Source: Gnetum montanum (Eukaryota; Streptophyta; Gnetopsida; Gnetales; Gnetaceae). Taken from it: a stretch of DNA of 64,000 bases. The stretch is from NCBI GenBank assembly GCA_015680685.1, contig MNCI01011535.1, positions 288,104 through 352,103 on the forward strand. Direction: 5' to 3'. The position numbers and the translations under genes were made by a program. Below, one piece after another: positions 46,178-56,945 of the stretch (position 1 is its first letter; every line of letters starts with the position of its first letter). The notes under the pieces are model-generated. The model saw nothing but the letters and a program-made list of their open reading frames with translations. It did not search any database and had not been told where the DNA came from.

Positions 46178-47846
46178 AATGTCAAAAGCAAGATTGATGC
46201 AGCACATCAAAACTAAAAGACCAAACTTGCTATTTTCAAACTTGATGGCAAGTTACACTTAAACCACAAGTTTAGTTTTAGCAACCCTAAATCAAATGTG
46301 ACAACTTTGGACCCATAAATATAAGCTCAGAACATAAGGTTTAGGGTTAGATCTTTGGAGATTTGATTAGATCTTTTGAAATTTGAGAGCACTAGTCAAA
46401 TTTTGAAAGATCAAGAGCATAAGCACTTGTTATCATCATAACATCCATGTGCTCCTCCGTCACCTTCTACACCTTTAACGTAACTTCCAAAGTTAGAATT
46501 TTTAGAATTTTACATCACTTTCAATAATTACAATATTTTGTTAGCTCCTACATCAATAACAGGAACTTTGGCCTAAACAACCTCGTTTTGGGCTGGAATT
46601 GACTCCAGAACGTGCCTATAACTTCTCCATCCATCACCCAACCCTTTAGAAGTTCAATTCCTCCCTTCGACTCTATATTTTATTTAAGATCTAAGCTTCT
46701 TTTATTAGTTTTATCACATTCCGTTGTTTTTATCTTCGATTATTTGTAGTTTGGTCCTCCATAGAAGGTGAACACTTAAAAGTTATTAATACAATATTTT
46801 ATTTTTTAGGAAAGGATCTGTGACCATTCCCCCATATCGATGCATTTCACTTTTATTGTTTTACCATGATTTGCTCCTATTCTATACTTAGAATTTTTTT
46901 TCTATCTCTTGCATTGTATTTTATACTTAGTAAAATTTTCAACATTTTACACTTGGTTATTTTTTAACATAAAATTTCCATCATAATAAATTTTTTAGCA
47001 TTTTACACTTTATCCATTTTTCAACATAAAAATTCCATCATTTGGAGAGAAAATTGAAACCCTTTCTCTCACATCAAAATTACAATATTTTTAATATTTT
47101 ATGTTCTTTACCTATACTTTACACTTCATTTTTCATTTTTTCCAGTGATTTAACACTTTTTCATCATTTCCTATCATTCTTGGTTCATGTGTGGTAGACT
47201 AAGTCTATATCTTATTAGAGGATTCATGCTCATATATTTCATAATCTTTAATTTATCAAGGATTACATCAATCTAAAAACCATTTATGGCTACACACTAC
47301 ATATCTTGATACTTAGTTCATGGAGGTGTCCTTGTAAGAATAAAAAGAACATTGCTACAAAACTAGTTTGGGGTTTTGCAGCATAAGTAGGAATTCTTTA
47401 CTTAATGTTTCAAAATCATACTGAGATGGTATTCCCATGTACAAGTTGAGAGGACTTCAACCTTTCTTTTATATCCCACTGAGTAGGGTTATGTCTAAGA
47501 AGGTTTTAGAGTTTAAATTTCATTAAAAAAAAATATTTCCAAATGGTTCTTCATAATAAAAAACATTAAGTCTTTCTATTGGCGATTACATAACAAATCT
47601 TTAAAATGGACAACATGTTCAAGATATTTTAACTCCTAATAATTTGTTTGTAGCTATTAGTCAAGATATGTAGATAATATTTTTTAATATTATTGATTCT
47701 ATTGATAAGATCATGGCCTCCTCCCCCTTCATCAAATGTTAATCTTTTTATGGAATGTCAGATTTCCTACTCCAAAGAGGAGGTTTTTTAGGATTGGTTG
47801 TAAAGATGAAAATGTGAAAAGGCATCTCAAAAATCATTAGCCCTTT
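46178..47846. other. AT-rich unassigned DNA between E3 and the family 2 nest
   Basis: 1.7 kb. TTTTACACTT recurs at 46920-47160 within a loose repeat of about 60-70 bp. Near 47730-47780 a plus-strand frame reads MLIFLWNVRFPTPKRRFF, which resembles the start of a LINE endonuclease (LLWNVRG...KRR), but too little follows to be sure. Otherwise nothing recognised. Confidence 0.35.
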
Positions 47847-48684
47847 TGATGAATCGTGATTCATTAGACCATGATATTACACTCGCAATATCGCGTACGT
47901 GATATTGCGACCTAGCTAGCGATATCGTGGTTCCCGTGTGAGTTTATAAATACACAATGGGGCACACGGGAAAGATGTCAGTTTTTTAGTAAGTTAGTTT
48001 TCAGTCAGTAGATAGAAATTAGTTCATTTTTAGTTCTTCTCAACCCTTTCTCCCAATGCATGCCCACAATGTGATGATTGTAATTGTACAACACCTTTAT
48101 TCAAGTGTGACGTACTTGGACACGCGCATGACCATAAATAAAGATCGAGATTACTTCATCATTGCAGCATTCACTTAGTTTGATTAATTAATTGTTATTG
48201 TTATTTATTGTTTTCGTAGTTAATATCTCTTCACCCTAAACTCCTTAAATGTGAAATGAGGACGACTTAATCACAAGCATTCAAGTGTGACTACTTGGTA
48301 TCCTAGTAGCGTACCTAGGCCATGCACTTGGTAATCCCAGTGGTAGTCGTGCACGAGGTCCAAGATGTGTACGGATGATTAAGAAATGGATGCTCATCGC
48401 ACTTAGGCTAGCTTAGACTCTCTTCAGCCTTTCTCTCTTAGCTTAACAAGTTATTTTCCATTGCCTCTAGGAGAAGCACTAGTTTAGGACCACATCATAC
48501 ACCTCACTTTAGACTAAACCATACGTGACAAAGCACATACTGGTCTAGGTGGGAAGATAGCGAACTACGATCAATGAGTAACTATCTAAATACCACAACT
48601 AGCCCATCTATGGAGTTCAACCGGATTGTGTGTGAAACGCTCGTATTCATATGGTTGAGTGTAGGGGTACCTCGCCACTCATAA
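47847..48684 (+). repeat. E4 5' LTR
   Basis: 838 bp, TGATGAATCGTG to CCACTCATAA (one change from CATCA). U3 has GATATT/GATATC palindromes (47871-47935, including CGCAATATCGCGTACGTGA); the TATA box is TATAAATA at 47945-47952; AATAAAGATCGAG at 48137; GGTAATCCC and GGTATCC blocks follow. Confidence 0.9.
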
Positions 48685-48685
48685 T

Positions 48686-48703
48686 TGGCATCGTTGCCGG
48701 GGA
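48686..48703 (+). other. E4 primer-binding site
   Basis: TGGCATCGTTGCCGGGGA, 16 of 18 bases matching the complement of plant tRNA-Asp; the two changes are at a CG-rich core (GC to AT). One base separates it from the LTR. Confidence 0.9.
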
Positions 48704-48816
48704 TGGTGCTAGTTATTTAGATTAGTTACATCATACAAGATCGTTGTAACAAAGTATTAACGATACATGTTTTAGGAAGAAGTAATCGCAAACAAGTCAC
48801 ATACAAATTCACAACT

Positions 48817-50293
48817 ATGTCTCTCTCACAAGACTATGATAATGCAACAACTAGTAAGGTAATTCATTGGAGAACCAACAAATTATATAATAATGAAGAT
48901 GAAGTTTGGAGTACCCAATCTGATGTAGGGGTCTCCTATGAGTGTAAATGCAAACAACATCGTTCCAACTCACAAATGCATAACATACCTAGTGACGATG
49001 AACCCCTACTGGCCACTACAAGCCTAATAGAAATACAAAAGGCTATTTGAATATCTCGCAGGCATAGTAAGGAAAGCTATATACCCAGGCTTGACTTAAA
49101 CAACTTTCCTAAGTTTTCAGGAGGCTATGATTTAGATCCACAACAACATTTACAATCCTTCTACGATGCCTGTGCATGGAACAACATTGATAATGGATGG
49201 CAAAAACCTAAGCTCTTTCCTCTGACACTCGTTGGCCAAGCATAAGTATTTGTTAAAACCAAAAACAATTCAATGTTGACTGACAATGGTAGAACTATTT
49301 AATGAAAGATATCAAACCTATGCGAGAGTGTCAGCCTTGAGGAGACAAATCCAAGAGTGGAAATAAGAACAACATGAACCCTTGGACATGGCCTTAGAAA
49401 GATATTATGCACTGTTAAACAACTACCCGGGCCATGGGTTCTCGAAGGAAAGGGTAATGTACCATATCATAGATGGACTCTGTAGTGAAACAAGGGAAAA
49501 CCTAGGGATGTATTTCCCAGGTCAACTATATGAACTATGGACCCACCAATTTCAAGAGCTTATTAAGCGGGTAGCAAAAGAAGAAGGAGAAACAGCTAAA
49601 TCGGAGAATGGTAAAAAATCTCAACAAGCCCAAAAATCAACAAGGGTCCATGATTATGAAGAGGAGAAATCAACTCATCGCAAGGAGGTGGAACCATATT
49701 TGCCAGTACTACAATCATTGGATGAAATTGAGGTAAAGATCAATAAGATGATGGAATGGATAAATGAAAAATGTGGAGAATATGCCAACATCATTGGAGG
49801 TAGAGTTATGACAACCTAAGAAATAGGACAAAACACCTTTAGACAATCGGAAAGAAGGGTTGAAGAGAATAAGAACTTAACTACCAATCATACATATCAA
49901 TGTAACATTTGCCTGTATGATCACCCCAAGGGCCAATGCCCAATCCTATCACATTTACATGAGCATTGGGAAAGAATGTTACATCTAGAGTTCATACAAA
50001 AATACTGTGTTCCATCATAGTGGCAAAAATCCCAATCATGGGGGAGGCCATCCCCAAATTGGTTACACCCTTCATACCATCTAAACCTAACTGCTTATCA
50101 AGTTTAACATCCTATTTCCCCAACTGGGTCAACATCTTCTACCTCACCATATTATTATTATTCTCCTTAATACTATCAATCCATATCCTCTCCAACAGGA
50201 CCACCACCTCATGTACATTATACTTCTCCTCAATTTCAACATTCTCATTCTTCACCTCCTTCTATGTCACCACCAAGTGTTCTAGAAGGTTTT
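48817..50293 (+). pseudogene. gag: E4 gag, interrupted by E5
   Basis: Start at 48817 (MSLSQDYDN), 113 bases after the PBS; the same start is used in E5. N-terminal part open to 49050, ending DDEPLLATTSLIEIQKAI and a stop; then RLDLNNFPKFSGGYDLDPQ and CAWNNIDNGWQKPKLFPLTL. A second open stretch (49382-49819) has the capsid core: ERYYALLNNYPGHGF, YHIIDGLCSETRENLGMY and QELIKRVAKEEGE. Knuckle CNICLYDHPKGQCPILSHLH at 49900-49960. A Pro/Ser/Tyr-rich tail runs to the break. A few stops and frame changes. Confidence 0.85.
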
Positions 50294-51192
50294 GGATGAG
50301 TGGTGAGGTACCCTTACACTCAACCATATGAATATGAGCATTTCACGCATGATCTGGTCGAACTCCGCAAACGAGCTAGTTGTGATATCTAGATAGTTAC
50401 TTGTTCATCGCAGTTCGTTGTTTTCCCACTTGGACTAGTATTTGCTTTGTCACGTATGATTTAGTCCAAAGTGAGCTGTATGATGTGTTCCTAAACTAAT
50501 GCTACTCCTGGAAGCAATGGAAAATAATCTTTAATTAAGCTAGGAGGAAAAGGGGGAGAGAGTTAAGCTAAGAGGAGATAGGGAGAGAGAATCTAAACTA
50601 GCCTAAGTGCGATGAGCATTTGTTCCTTAATCATCTGTACACATCTTGGACCTCGTGCATGACTACTACTAGGATTACCAAGTACAGATCCTAGGTACAC
50701 TACTGGGTTACCAAGTAGTCACACTTAAATGCTCGTGATTAAGTCGTACTCATTCCATGTTTAAGGAGTTTAGGATGAAGAGATATTAACTACAAAAGCA
50801 ATAAATAACAATAAAAATTAAATAATTAAACTAAGTGAATGCTGCAATGATCAAGTAATCTCAATCTTTCTTTTCGATCATGTGCATGTCCAAGTATGTC
50901 ACACTCAAATAAAGGTGCCATACAATTACAATCATCACACTATGGGCATGCACTCAGAGAAATGGTTGAGAGGAAAAAATGACAAAAATACTCTACTCTA
51001 ACACTAAATTGACTCACCAAAACTGACTAAAAGACTCCTCTTCCCATGTGCCTACATGTGTATTTATAGGCCCACATAGGAACCACGATATCGCATATCC
51101 GATATTGTTGTTGGGTGCAATATCACGTACTCGATATGGCATACCCGATATCATGGGTTTGATATCACAACTAGATGAATCATGATTCATCA
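50294..51192 (-). repeat. E5 3' LTR
   Basis: 899 bp. On the minus strand it starts TGATGAATCATG at 51192 and ends CACTCATCC at 50294 (last base changed). GATATC/CGATAT motifs lie at 51085-51172 and TATA at 51061 (TATAAATACAC). It directly follows the polypurine tract. Confidence 0.92.
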
Positions 51193-51385
51193 TACCCCCA
51201 CGACTGAATGAAAACTTTTCCTCAAGTCAAAATGAGAATAAGCCCCATTGATTACATAGTGGATAGGTATGGGATTACTAATTGATAGGGAACCTATTCA
51301 TGCCGTAGTGGAGAACTCAATAGAACAAAATTTGGACACAACATGAAAAATGCAAAATTCACAAAATTACAAAATTGGATGGAAC
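51193..51385 (-). other. E5 3' untranslated region and polypurine tract
   Basis: On the minus strand, after the ORF2 stop, the sequence runs to CATTCAGTCGTGGGGGTA (51193-51210), the polypurine tract, directly before the LTR. The preceding segment is close to that of E6. Confidence 0.85.
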
Positions 51386-54178
51386 TCATGTGGTTCTTGA
51401 TGGCGATGGCTCCTCCATGGGTTGCTTTCCCTTGTCTTGTGCTCTAGGTTTTGGGATTTGATGACACTAAAGTAGTGCCTAGAGCTTTTCCTCTTCAGTT
51501 CAGGGATCTTGTGCCATCCATGCTGATGTTCTAATGTTTGATGGAGTCAGCACCTCCCATGAGCACATTAGTTGCGGAAACATTTTGTTTGCTTTGACAT
51601 ACCAAGCCTCAAATGTCATTCCTCCTTGTAGGCTCTGGCTTTGTCCCTGTATTCATGAAAATCTGTAAGCTGTCGAGTGATGTCCGTTGCAACATCTTTT
51701 TATCCTTGGTAGCTTGCTTTAACCACCCCTAATTCAAAATTTGCGACTTCAAGCTTCTACAATGTTTTCTTGTGTTCTGCAAATTCTACTTCATACTTGG
51801 TGTAAGTGGTGCCTACCTACTTCTTGAGCTCTGTCCTTGGACGCCCTGCTGTCAATATGGCTAGATTTGCATACCGTAAATTAGCCAACTCCATGTGCTT
51901 TGTGAGATCCTGAATTTGCAGGTCCCCACTTTTAAGTTTCGCTTGGTGAGCAAATGCATATGTGTCCGATATGGCCCGCCAATCAATGTGTTGAGCATTG
52001 AAAGTGCTGATGTGGGCATTGGCCATATGGATCACCTTCTTGATGATTTTCTTGTATATTTCCACCTAGTCTTAGAAGTGCCCTTTTAATTTTTTGTGTT
52101 ACTTGGCCTTGTTCTATCATGTGCTTATTTTGATGGTTGTCTTTTGATGGATGGTGAATACCTCCTCCATTGAGAGGGTACAATTTTCTCTGACCAAGCG
52201 GTTCATGTCTTGGTTGACACTAATTAGCTATTCTCGCAGCCATTGAAAATGTCCTTCAAGAATGTTCTTTTGTTTCTCCACAGAGGTCAGCCAAAGATTG
52301 TCGACAATGAGCTGTTTATTTTCTTCTTGTAAGGCCTTAAGTGCCTTGGCATGCACGTAGGTTTATGCTTATGCCATGGAGGCATCCTAGTTGACCTTCT
52401 CTTTTTCTTCTGGCACCCTTTTATTTTTCGCCAGCAATTTGTTGCGTTGCTCAGTCCTGAAGGTGTCCAGTTGTTCTATAGGAACAAACTGAGAGGGATC
52501 CTGCTGTGTGGCTTGCAAGGTCACAAGCCTTTCTTGCAGTCTTGCTACTTTTGCTTCTGTGTGCTCGGCCCTTATTTCTATCATGACCAGCTTTCCTTTG
52601 GTGGAGATGAGGTCTGATTGTGCTGCCGTAACATCCTTTGGGATGTCAAACAAGGATGTCATTACTTGTCCTATTTACAACAATTGATCAAGCACATCCT
52701 CATGCTCCATAGTAGTCATTGAGGGGCCAACAAGAGTTTGAGCATCCTGTGCTCTTGTGAAATCTACCGGTCGCACAACATGGATGTTAAAAGATTCCTT
52801 GATGTGGTCTATGACTACCTCTATGGCTCCGGCTGCGTCCTAGTGCTGCATGACCACCAATGTGGTCCCTTCACCAGTTTTTAATTACACCTAAAAGGAT
52901 GCAATGTTCCCTGAAATCTTTTGTGACCAATAACTCTCCCCTCCTCCTGTTTGAATGGACACCTTACCCCGTGCATGATCTCTAAAGATAATGGGATGTA
53001 CGGTATCATCGATGACGTGGAAGAGAATTCAATCATCACGACTTTTCCAAGTGACCATCTCAACAATGGCCATAAGATGGCTCATTGACAATCGGTAATC
53101 TTGTAGTGGTGGCAATGGTTGATTTTGTTGGCTCATGCTAGACCCAACTTCTTGTTGTTGATTAGGTCCTGTGCTTGGAGGTTCGCTGGGCCCTGCAAGT
53201 TGGGTTGCAGTGGGCCCCACTGTCTGTTCTTGCTCTTGTTCTGGCCCCAATGTCTCACCAGCAATTTTCCTTGTAGCTGGTGGCTTTAGCAGTTCAGTGT
53301 ACAAAGCATTTTGGGCTTTTCTGAGGACATCATTGGTGTATCCTCGAATACCAGCACATTTGCATAGCTTCCTAATGAGACAAGGGAAGGGCAACACAAA
53401 CTTCCCTATCTTGCATTCTTCAAACTGCCTTAAGATCTCCAATATAGATGAGGCAGGTTAGCATTAACCTTTCCCATTAATATCGCACTTCCTATTGCCT
53501 CATATGTTGAAATTCTATTTAATCCTTTTGTGGGGAAGATGTGATAAGTTCCAATTTTAAAGTAGATTTTCTCTTCCAACGTCAACTCTCCATAGGTCTT
53601 ATCTTTTTACCGTATGCCCTATCTAACCAAACCTTTCGTGCATCAGCATCAGAATGAGTGGATAGGCGAGCAACCTTTGGCCCTGTGTTCGGAAGGTTTA
53701 ACACTTCCAAAATCACGTTGACAAAAAAATCAACAAACATACCACAAATGTCAACTGTGGTGCTTTATTCTTTGTTGTGCCAGAATTAGAACGTTTTTCC
53801 TAAGTACCAAGCACTGCTTTCGGAGAAGATAGGCCATAGTGGGGACCCTTTCAGGTGGTCCCTAACAACCTTAGGAGAAAATTTTGTGAAAATTCCAAAG
53901 TTCAATTCCACGATCACTGCAGCTGATGTGGATCTTTCACAGATGGCCTCGACACATTCTGGGGGCAACATGAGGTGTCATCCCTATTCAAGCGCTGCAG
54001 TAGCTCCTCCTTCTACATGTCTTGATTGTACAGTGGCAGAGCCTTCTTCTTGATGAATACTGAATGATTGTTCCTCCTGCTCTACATGTTGTTTGGTAGG
54101 CATCTGTCCTTTACCTCTCCTGGGTTGCTTAAACACACCTTGAGAGGGACCTTCTTGTTGTCCATGCTTTAGGGCCAT
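51386..54178 (-). pseudogene. E5 ORF2, full-length family 2 copy
   Basis: About 930 codons from ATG at 54178 (MALKHGQQEGPSQG) to TGA at 51386-51388 after RAQDKGKQPMEE. Order: basic/Gln-rich leader with KQHVEQEEQSFSIHQEE; SSAWYLGKTF and a DICGMFVDFFVNVI-like block; KTYGELTLEEKIYFKIGTYH; then FEECKIGKFVLPFPCLIRKL with NDVLRKAQNALYTELL (open 53029-53442); a Gln/Pro-rich linker; coiled coils (open 52387-52662 with IEQLDTFRTEQRNKLLAKNK); and MELANLRYANLAILTAGRPR near 51845-51910. Fewer stops than family 1 copies. Function unknown. Confidence 0.75.
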
Positions 54179-56136
54179 CTGTAATTACACGGGGCCAATC
54201 ATTAGTAAGGTTGCTTACCAAAGTTAAGTTATACCTTACTTCTTGCCTTAATGAGTTTATTCTGATTCCGTGTGATTTTAAAGTTCGGAAAATGTCCCAA
54301 AAATATTTTAATATTTGGTCCACTTTGCTTAGGTGGTTTCAAAGTTTAATTTCCCGGTATGGATAAGGAGATGTAATTGTTTTTGGCACATGTTTATTAT
54401 TTTTATAACTAATTACCCTTGATAGTGTCCTTCAAGTGATGAATAATTTTAAAAAATTTATGTGCAATTCAGTGTACCCCTCCCCCACGACTAAGCTGAA
54501 CACTTCAGGTTCAAGTAGGTTCAGACGGAATGAAAATCGGAGCACTAGCGAGCAAGTTATGGTTATTGAAGCAAGAGATATGCAATCGCAAGTCGTAGAA
54601 GAAAATTTGAAAACTTCCCCCGTGTGAATAATTACAAATGATGTTGACAAGCACGGGGGGTCCATGTATATATATTTTTTAAGGACGCAATATCACGTAC
54701 CCACTAGCGGGGAGCCGATATCGCGTCTTATTGAAAATAGGGCACTTGAAAAATTTATCAAATTTTAAAATTTTTAAATTTTTTTTGAAACTCCAAGGTA
54801 TAAACTGAGGATGTGTAGGTCAATGTAAAGGGGTCCAAGGTAATACAAACTAGTCCTGAAGGCACAAAGAGTATAATGATGTAAAATATGACAATGAAAA
54901 TCATGAAGAGTAGGGGAAGAAGGACATGTGTTAGCTCATAGGAACATTTGAATGGGAAGGATAATAAAGGAAAGAAGAACGTTGGTAATACTTAGAGGGT
55001 ATTGAATGATGTGCGGAAGATGTGTTATAACTATAAATTACAAAGGTTGCGCAAGTGGGTCCTCGCCAAAGTAGGTTCCAACCTATAATGCCCTTGCATA
55101 ACCACACCTTAAAATGTCCGTAGGCATTAGAAGCATTAAATGCAATCTACACCAATTTCACAAAACACACACATGTAGATATCACCACGATGAGAGATGA
55201 ATTCCATGCTACCTGAGTCACAAGTCACAATTACACAAACAGTGAGGTGAGGCGAATTTTAGAAGGGATTGTAGAGATTGGGACATGAGGTAACTAGCTC
55301 AGGGCACAATGAATCCTGCGTGTAGGGCATGATTAATGTGTCATTAACCTATCACTCCAAAATCATTTCCAAGTCCATTCCTCTGATCAGTGACATTGCA
55401 TTATTTCATCCCAATGATAGACAACCATAAGAGCACCATGATAGCAAGGCGTACGATCACTTGGCATTTTGTGCAAGGGAGGACTGACTTGGAATTTCTT
55501 TGCAGCATACTTTTTGTTTGGCCACTTTGGCATACTCTCTTTCTCTTTCTCTCTTTTTTTTTACTAAAGTATTGCTTTATCCAGAGAAGCTGCCTACCTT
55601 CAGGCATGGGTACATGTCTTTCTAGTGGGACCCCCTAGAATAGCATTATTATTATTTTTTGGTTGAGTGCCTTTGGATTACTCTTACTTTCATTTTTCGT
55701 TAGATCTACAAGGATTTTAGTACAACCAAGCTACATGATAACTCCTATAGAGGCCACCAAGGAAAATCCGCAAGTCCCCTTGATGTCACACCCTAACCAT
55801 TCCCTCTTGGTCCATCCTTCTTCGTCCTAGGCATAATAACACAAAATTACTTTAAGTTGTAATGATTAGGAATATCATTGTACCCAAGATAGAACCTCTT
55901 ATTAATGGAAAGGGTAGGTGGATGTTGTGGGCTCGCTGTTTAAATAATTAGTCACCTAAGACTTGATCGCATAAAACAACACCTCAACTAACAAGTCACA
56001 TGAATGTTTTATTCCTAGATGAGATTACTCATAAAAAGGTAAAAAGACAAAAAGGCAAAAAGATCAACCAATAAGTTAAAAAGTAAAATATTGAAAAACA
56101 AAAATTTCAGAATTTAAAGAAAATGAAAAATATGTA
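54179..56136 (-). other. E5 spacer between gag and ORF2
   Basis: Colinear with the E6 spacer in reverse. It holds the polypurine-like motif (54480-54490), the GATATC/TATA block, the ATGCCTGAAGGTAGGCAGC block (55590-55610) shared with family 1, and a T-rich tract after the gag stop. No gene is supported; open frames at 55390-55638 and 54432-54665 are not kept in E6. Confidence 0.6.
54664..54732 (-). promoter_or_regulatory. E5 internal LTR-like promoter block
   Basis: On the minus strand: ACGCGATATCGGC, then GGGTACGTGATATTGCGTCC, then TATATATA (54667-54674). The palindromes match the family 2 LTR U3 (CGCGTACGTGATATTGCG in E4). ORF2 starts about 490 bases downstream. The TATA and flanks remain in E6 but the GATATC part is missing there. 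Confidence 0.55.
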
Positions 56137-56159
56137 TTAATCCTGCTTGTTATTAAAAT

Positions 56160-56186
56160 GGGGGGGGGGGGGGGGGGGGGGGGGGG
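56160..56186. repeat. 27-base poly-G tract at the left end of E6
   Basis: A run of 27 G between E5 spacer sequence and the first LTR of E6, followed by one A. In E6, the uninterrupted version of this E5 site has only five C (ATCCCCCATT). It lies at the left copy of the GGGGG target duplication of E6. Expansion or an assembly or sequencing error is possible. Confidence 0.85.
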
Positions 56187-56187
56187 A

Positions 56188-56945
56188 TGATGAGTCATGA
56201 ATTTGCTGGTTGTGATATCACTACAGTGATATCACAGCCGTGATATTATAGTGGCTGTGATATCATAGTCGTGATATCGCAGTGGCTACAATATTGCGTA
56301 CGCGATATCACGTACGCAATATCACAGCCTGCAATGTCTATAAATAAGAGGTGAATTTCCCAATTTTAGGCATCTAGAGTTATATTGTAGCTAGACTCTA
56401 GCAGTTTTCTCCCTCCAGAGATAGAATATTTTCCAGTGTCTACTCGCAGTGTGGTGGATGTAATTGTACAACATCCTTTATTTGAGTGTGACGTACTTGG
56501 ACACGAACATGATCGACAATAAAAATCGAGATTACTTCATCATTGCAGCATTTACTTTGTTTATTTATTTATTTAAGTGTTATTTACTACTTTCCTAATT
56601 AGTCTCTCTCACCCTTAAACTCATGTTAAACGCGGAATGAGTATGACTTGATTACAAGCATTTAAGTGTGACTACTTGGTAACCCAGTAGCGTACCTAGG
56701 ATCTACGCTTGGTAATCCTAGTGGTAGTCATGCACGAAGTCCAAGATGTGTACGGATAATCAAGGAAAGGATGCTCATCGCACTTAGGCTAGTTAGATCT
56801 TCTCACCCTGTCTCTTGTAGTTTAGTGAACATTACTTTCCGCTGCCTTTAGGAGTAGCATTAGATTAGGAAACCCATCATACACCTCACCCTGGACTAAA
56901 CCATACTTGACAAATATAATACTAGTTCAGGTGGGAAGACAGCGA
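56188..56945 (+). repeat. E6 5' LTR, missing its last about 125 bp
   Basis: Starts TGATGAGTCATG and is colinear with the 3' LTR up to GTGGGAAGACAGCGA, where it changes directly to gag (GGAAAGGCTAATGTACC). It has more GATATC-type units (56212-56333) than the 3' LTR. TATA at 56341-56348. Confidence 0.88.

Larger units (their letters stand above)
47847..50293 (+). mobile_element. E4: family 2 Athila-like element, outermost of the nest, 5' part
   Basis: 5' LTR, PBS and 1.5 kb of gag, then interrupted at 50293 by the 3' LTR of E5 on the other strand. The rest of E4 must lie to the right of the window, since E5 runs off the end. The E4 gag sequence just before the break (CACCAAGTGTTCTAGAAGG) matches E5 gag, which shows that the break is inside gag. 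Confidence 0.85.

Noticed and set aside
47730-47785. Start of a second LINE endonuclease (LFLWNVR..PKRR-like)
   Set aside because: Fewer than 20 residues fit and no further motif follows before E4, so it is only mentioned in the unassigned region.
49966-50331. 121-residue Ile/Leu/Ser-rich open frame
   Set aside because: Out of register with the Pro/Tyr-rich end of E4 gag and running across the E4-E5 junction; a chance frame.
54264-54732. A host gene promoter in the GATATC/TATA region
   Set aside because: The block sits inside E5 between gag and ORF2 and mirrors the LTR of the same family, so an element-internal role is simpler.
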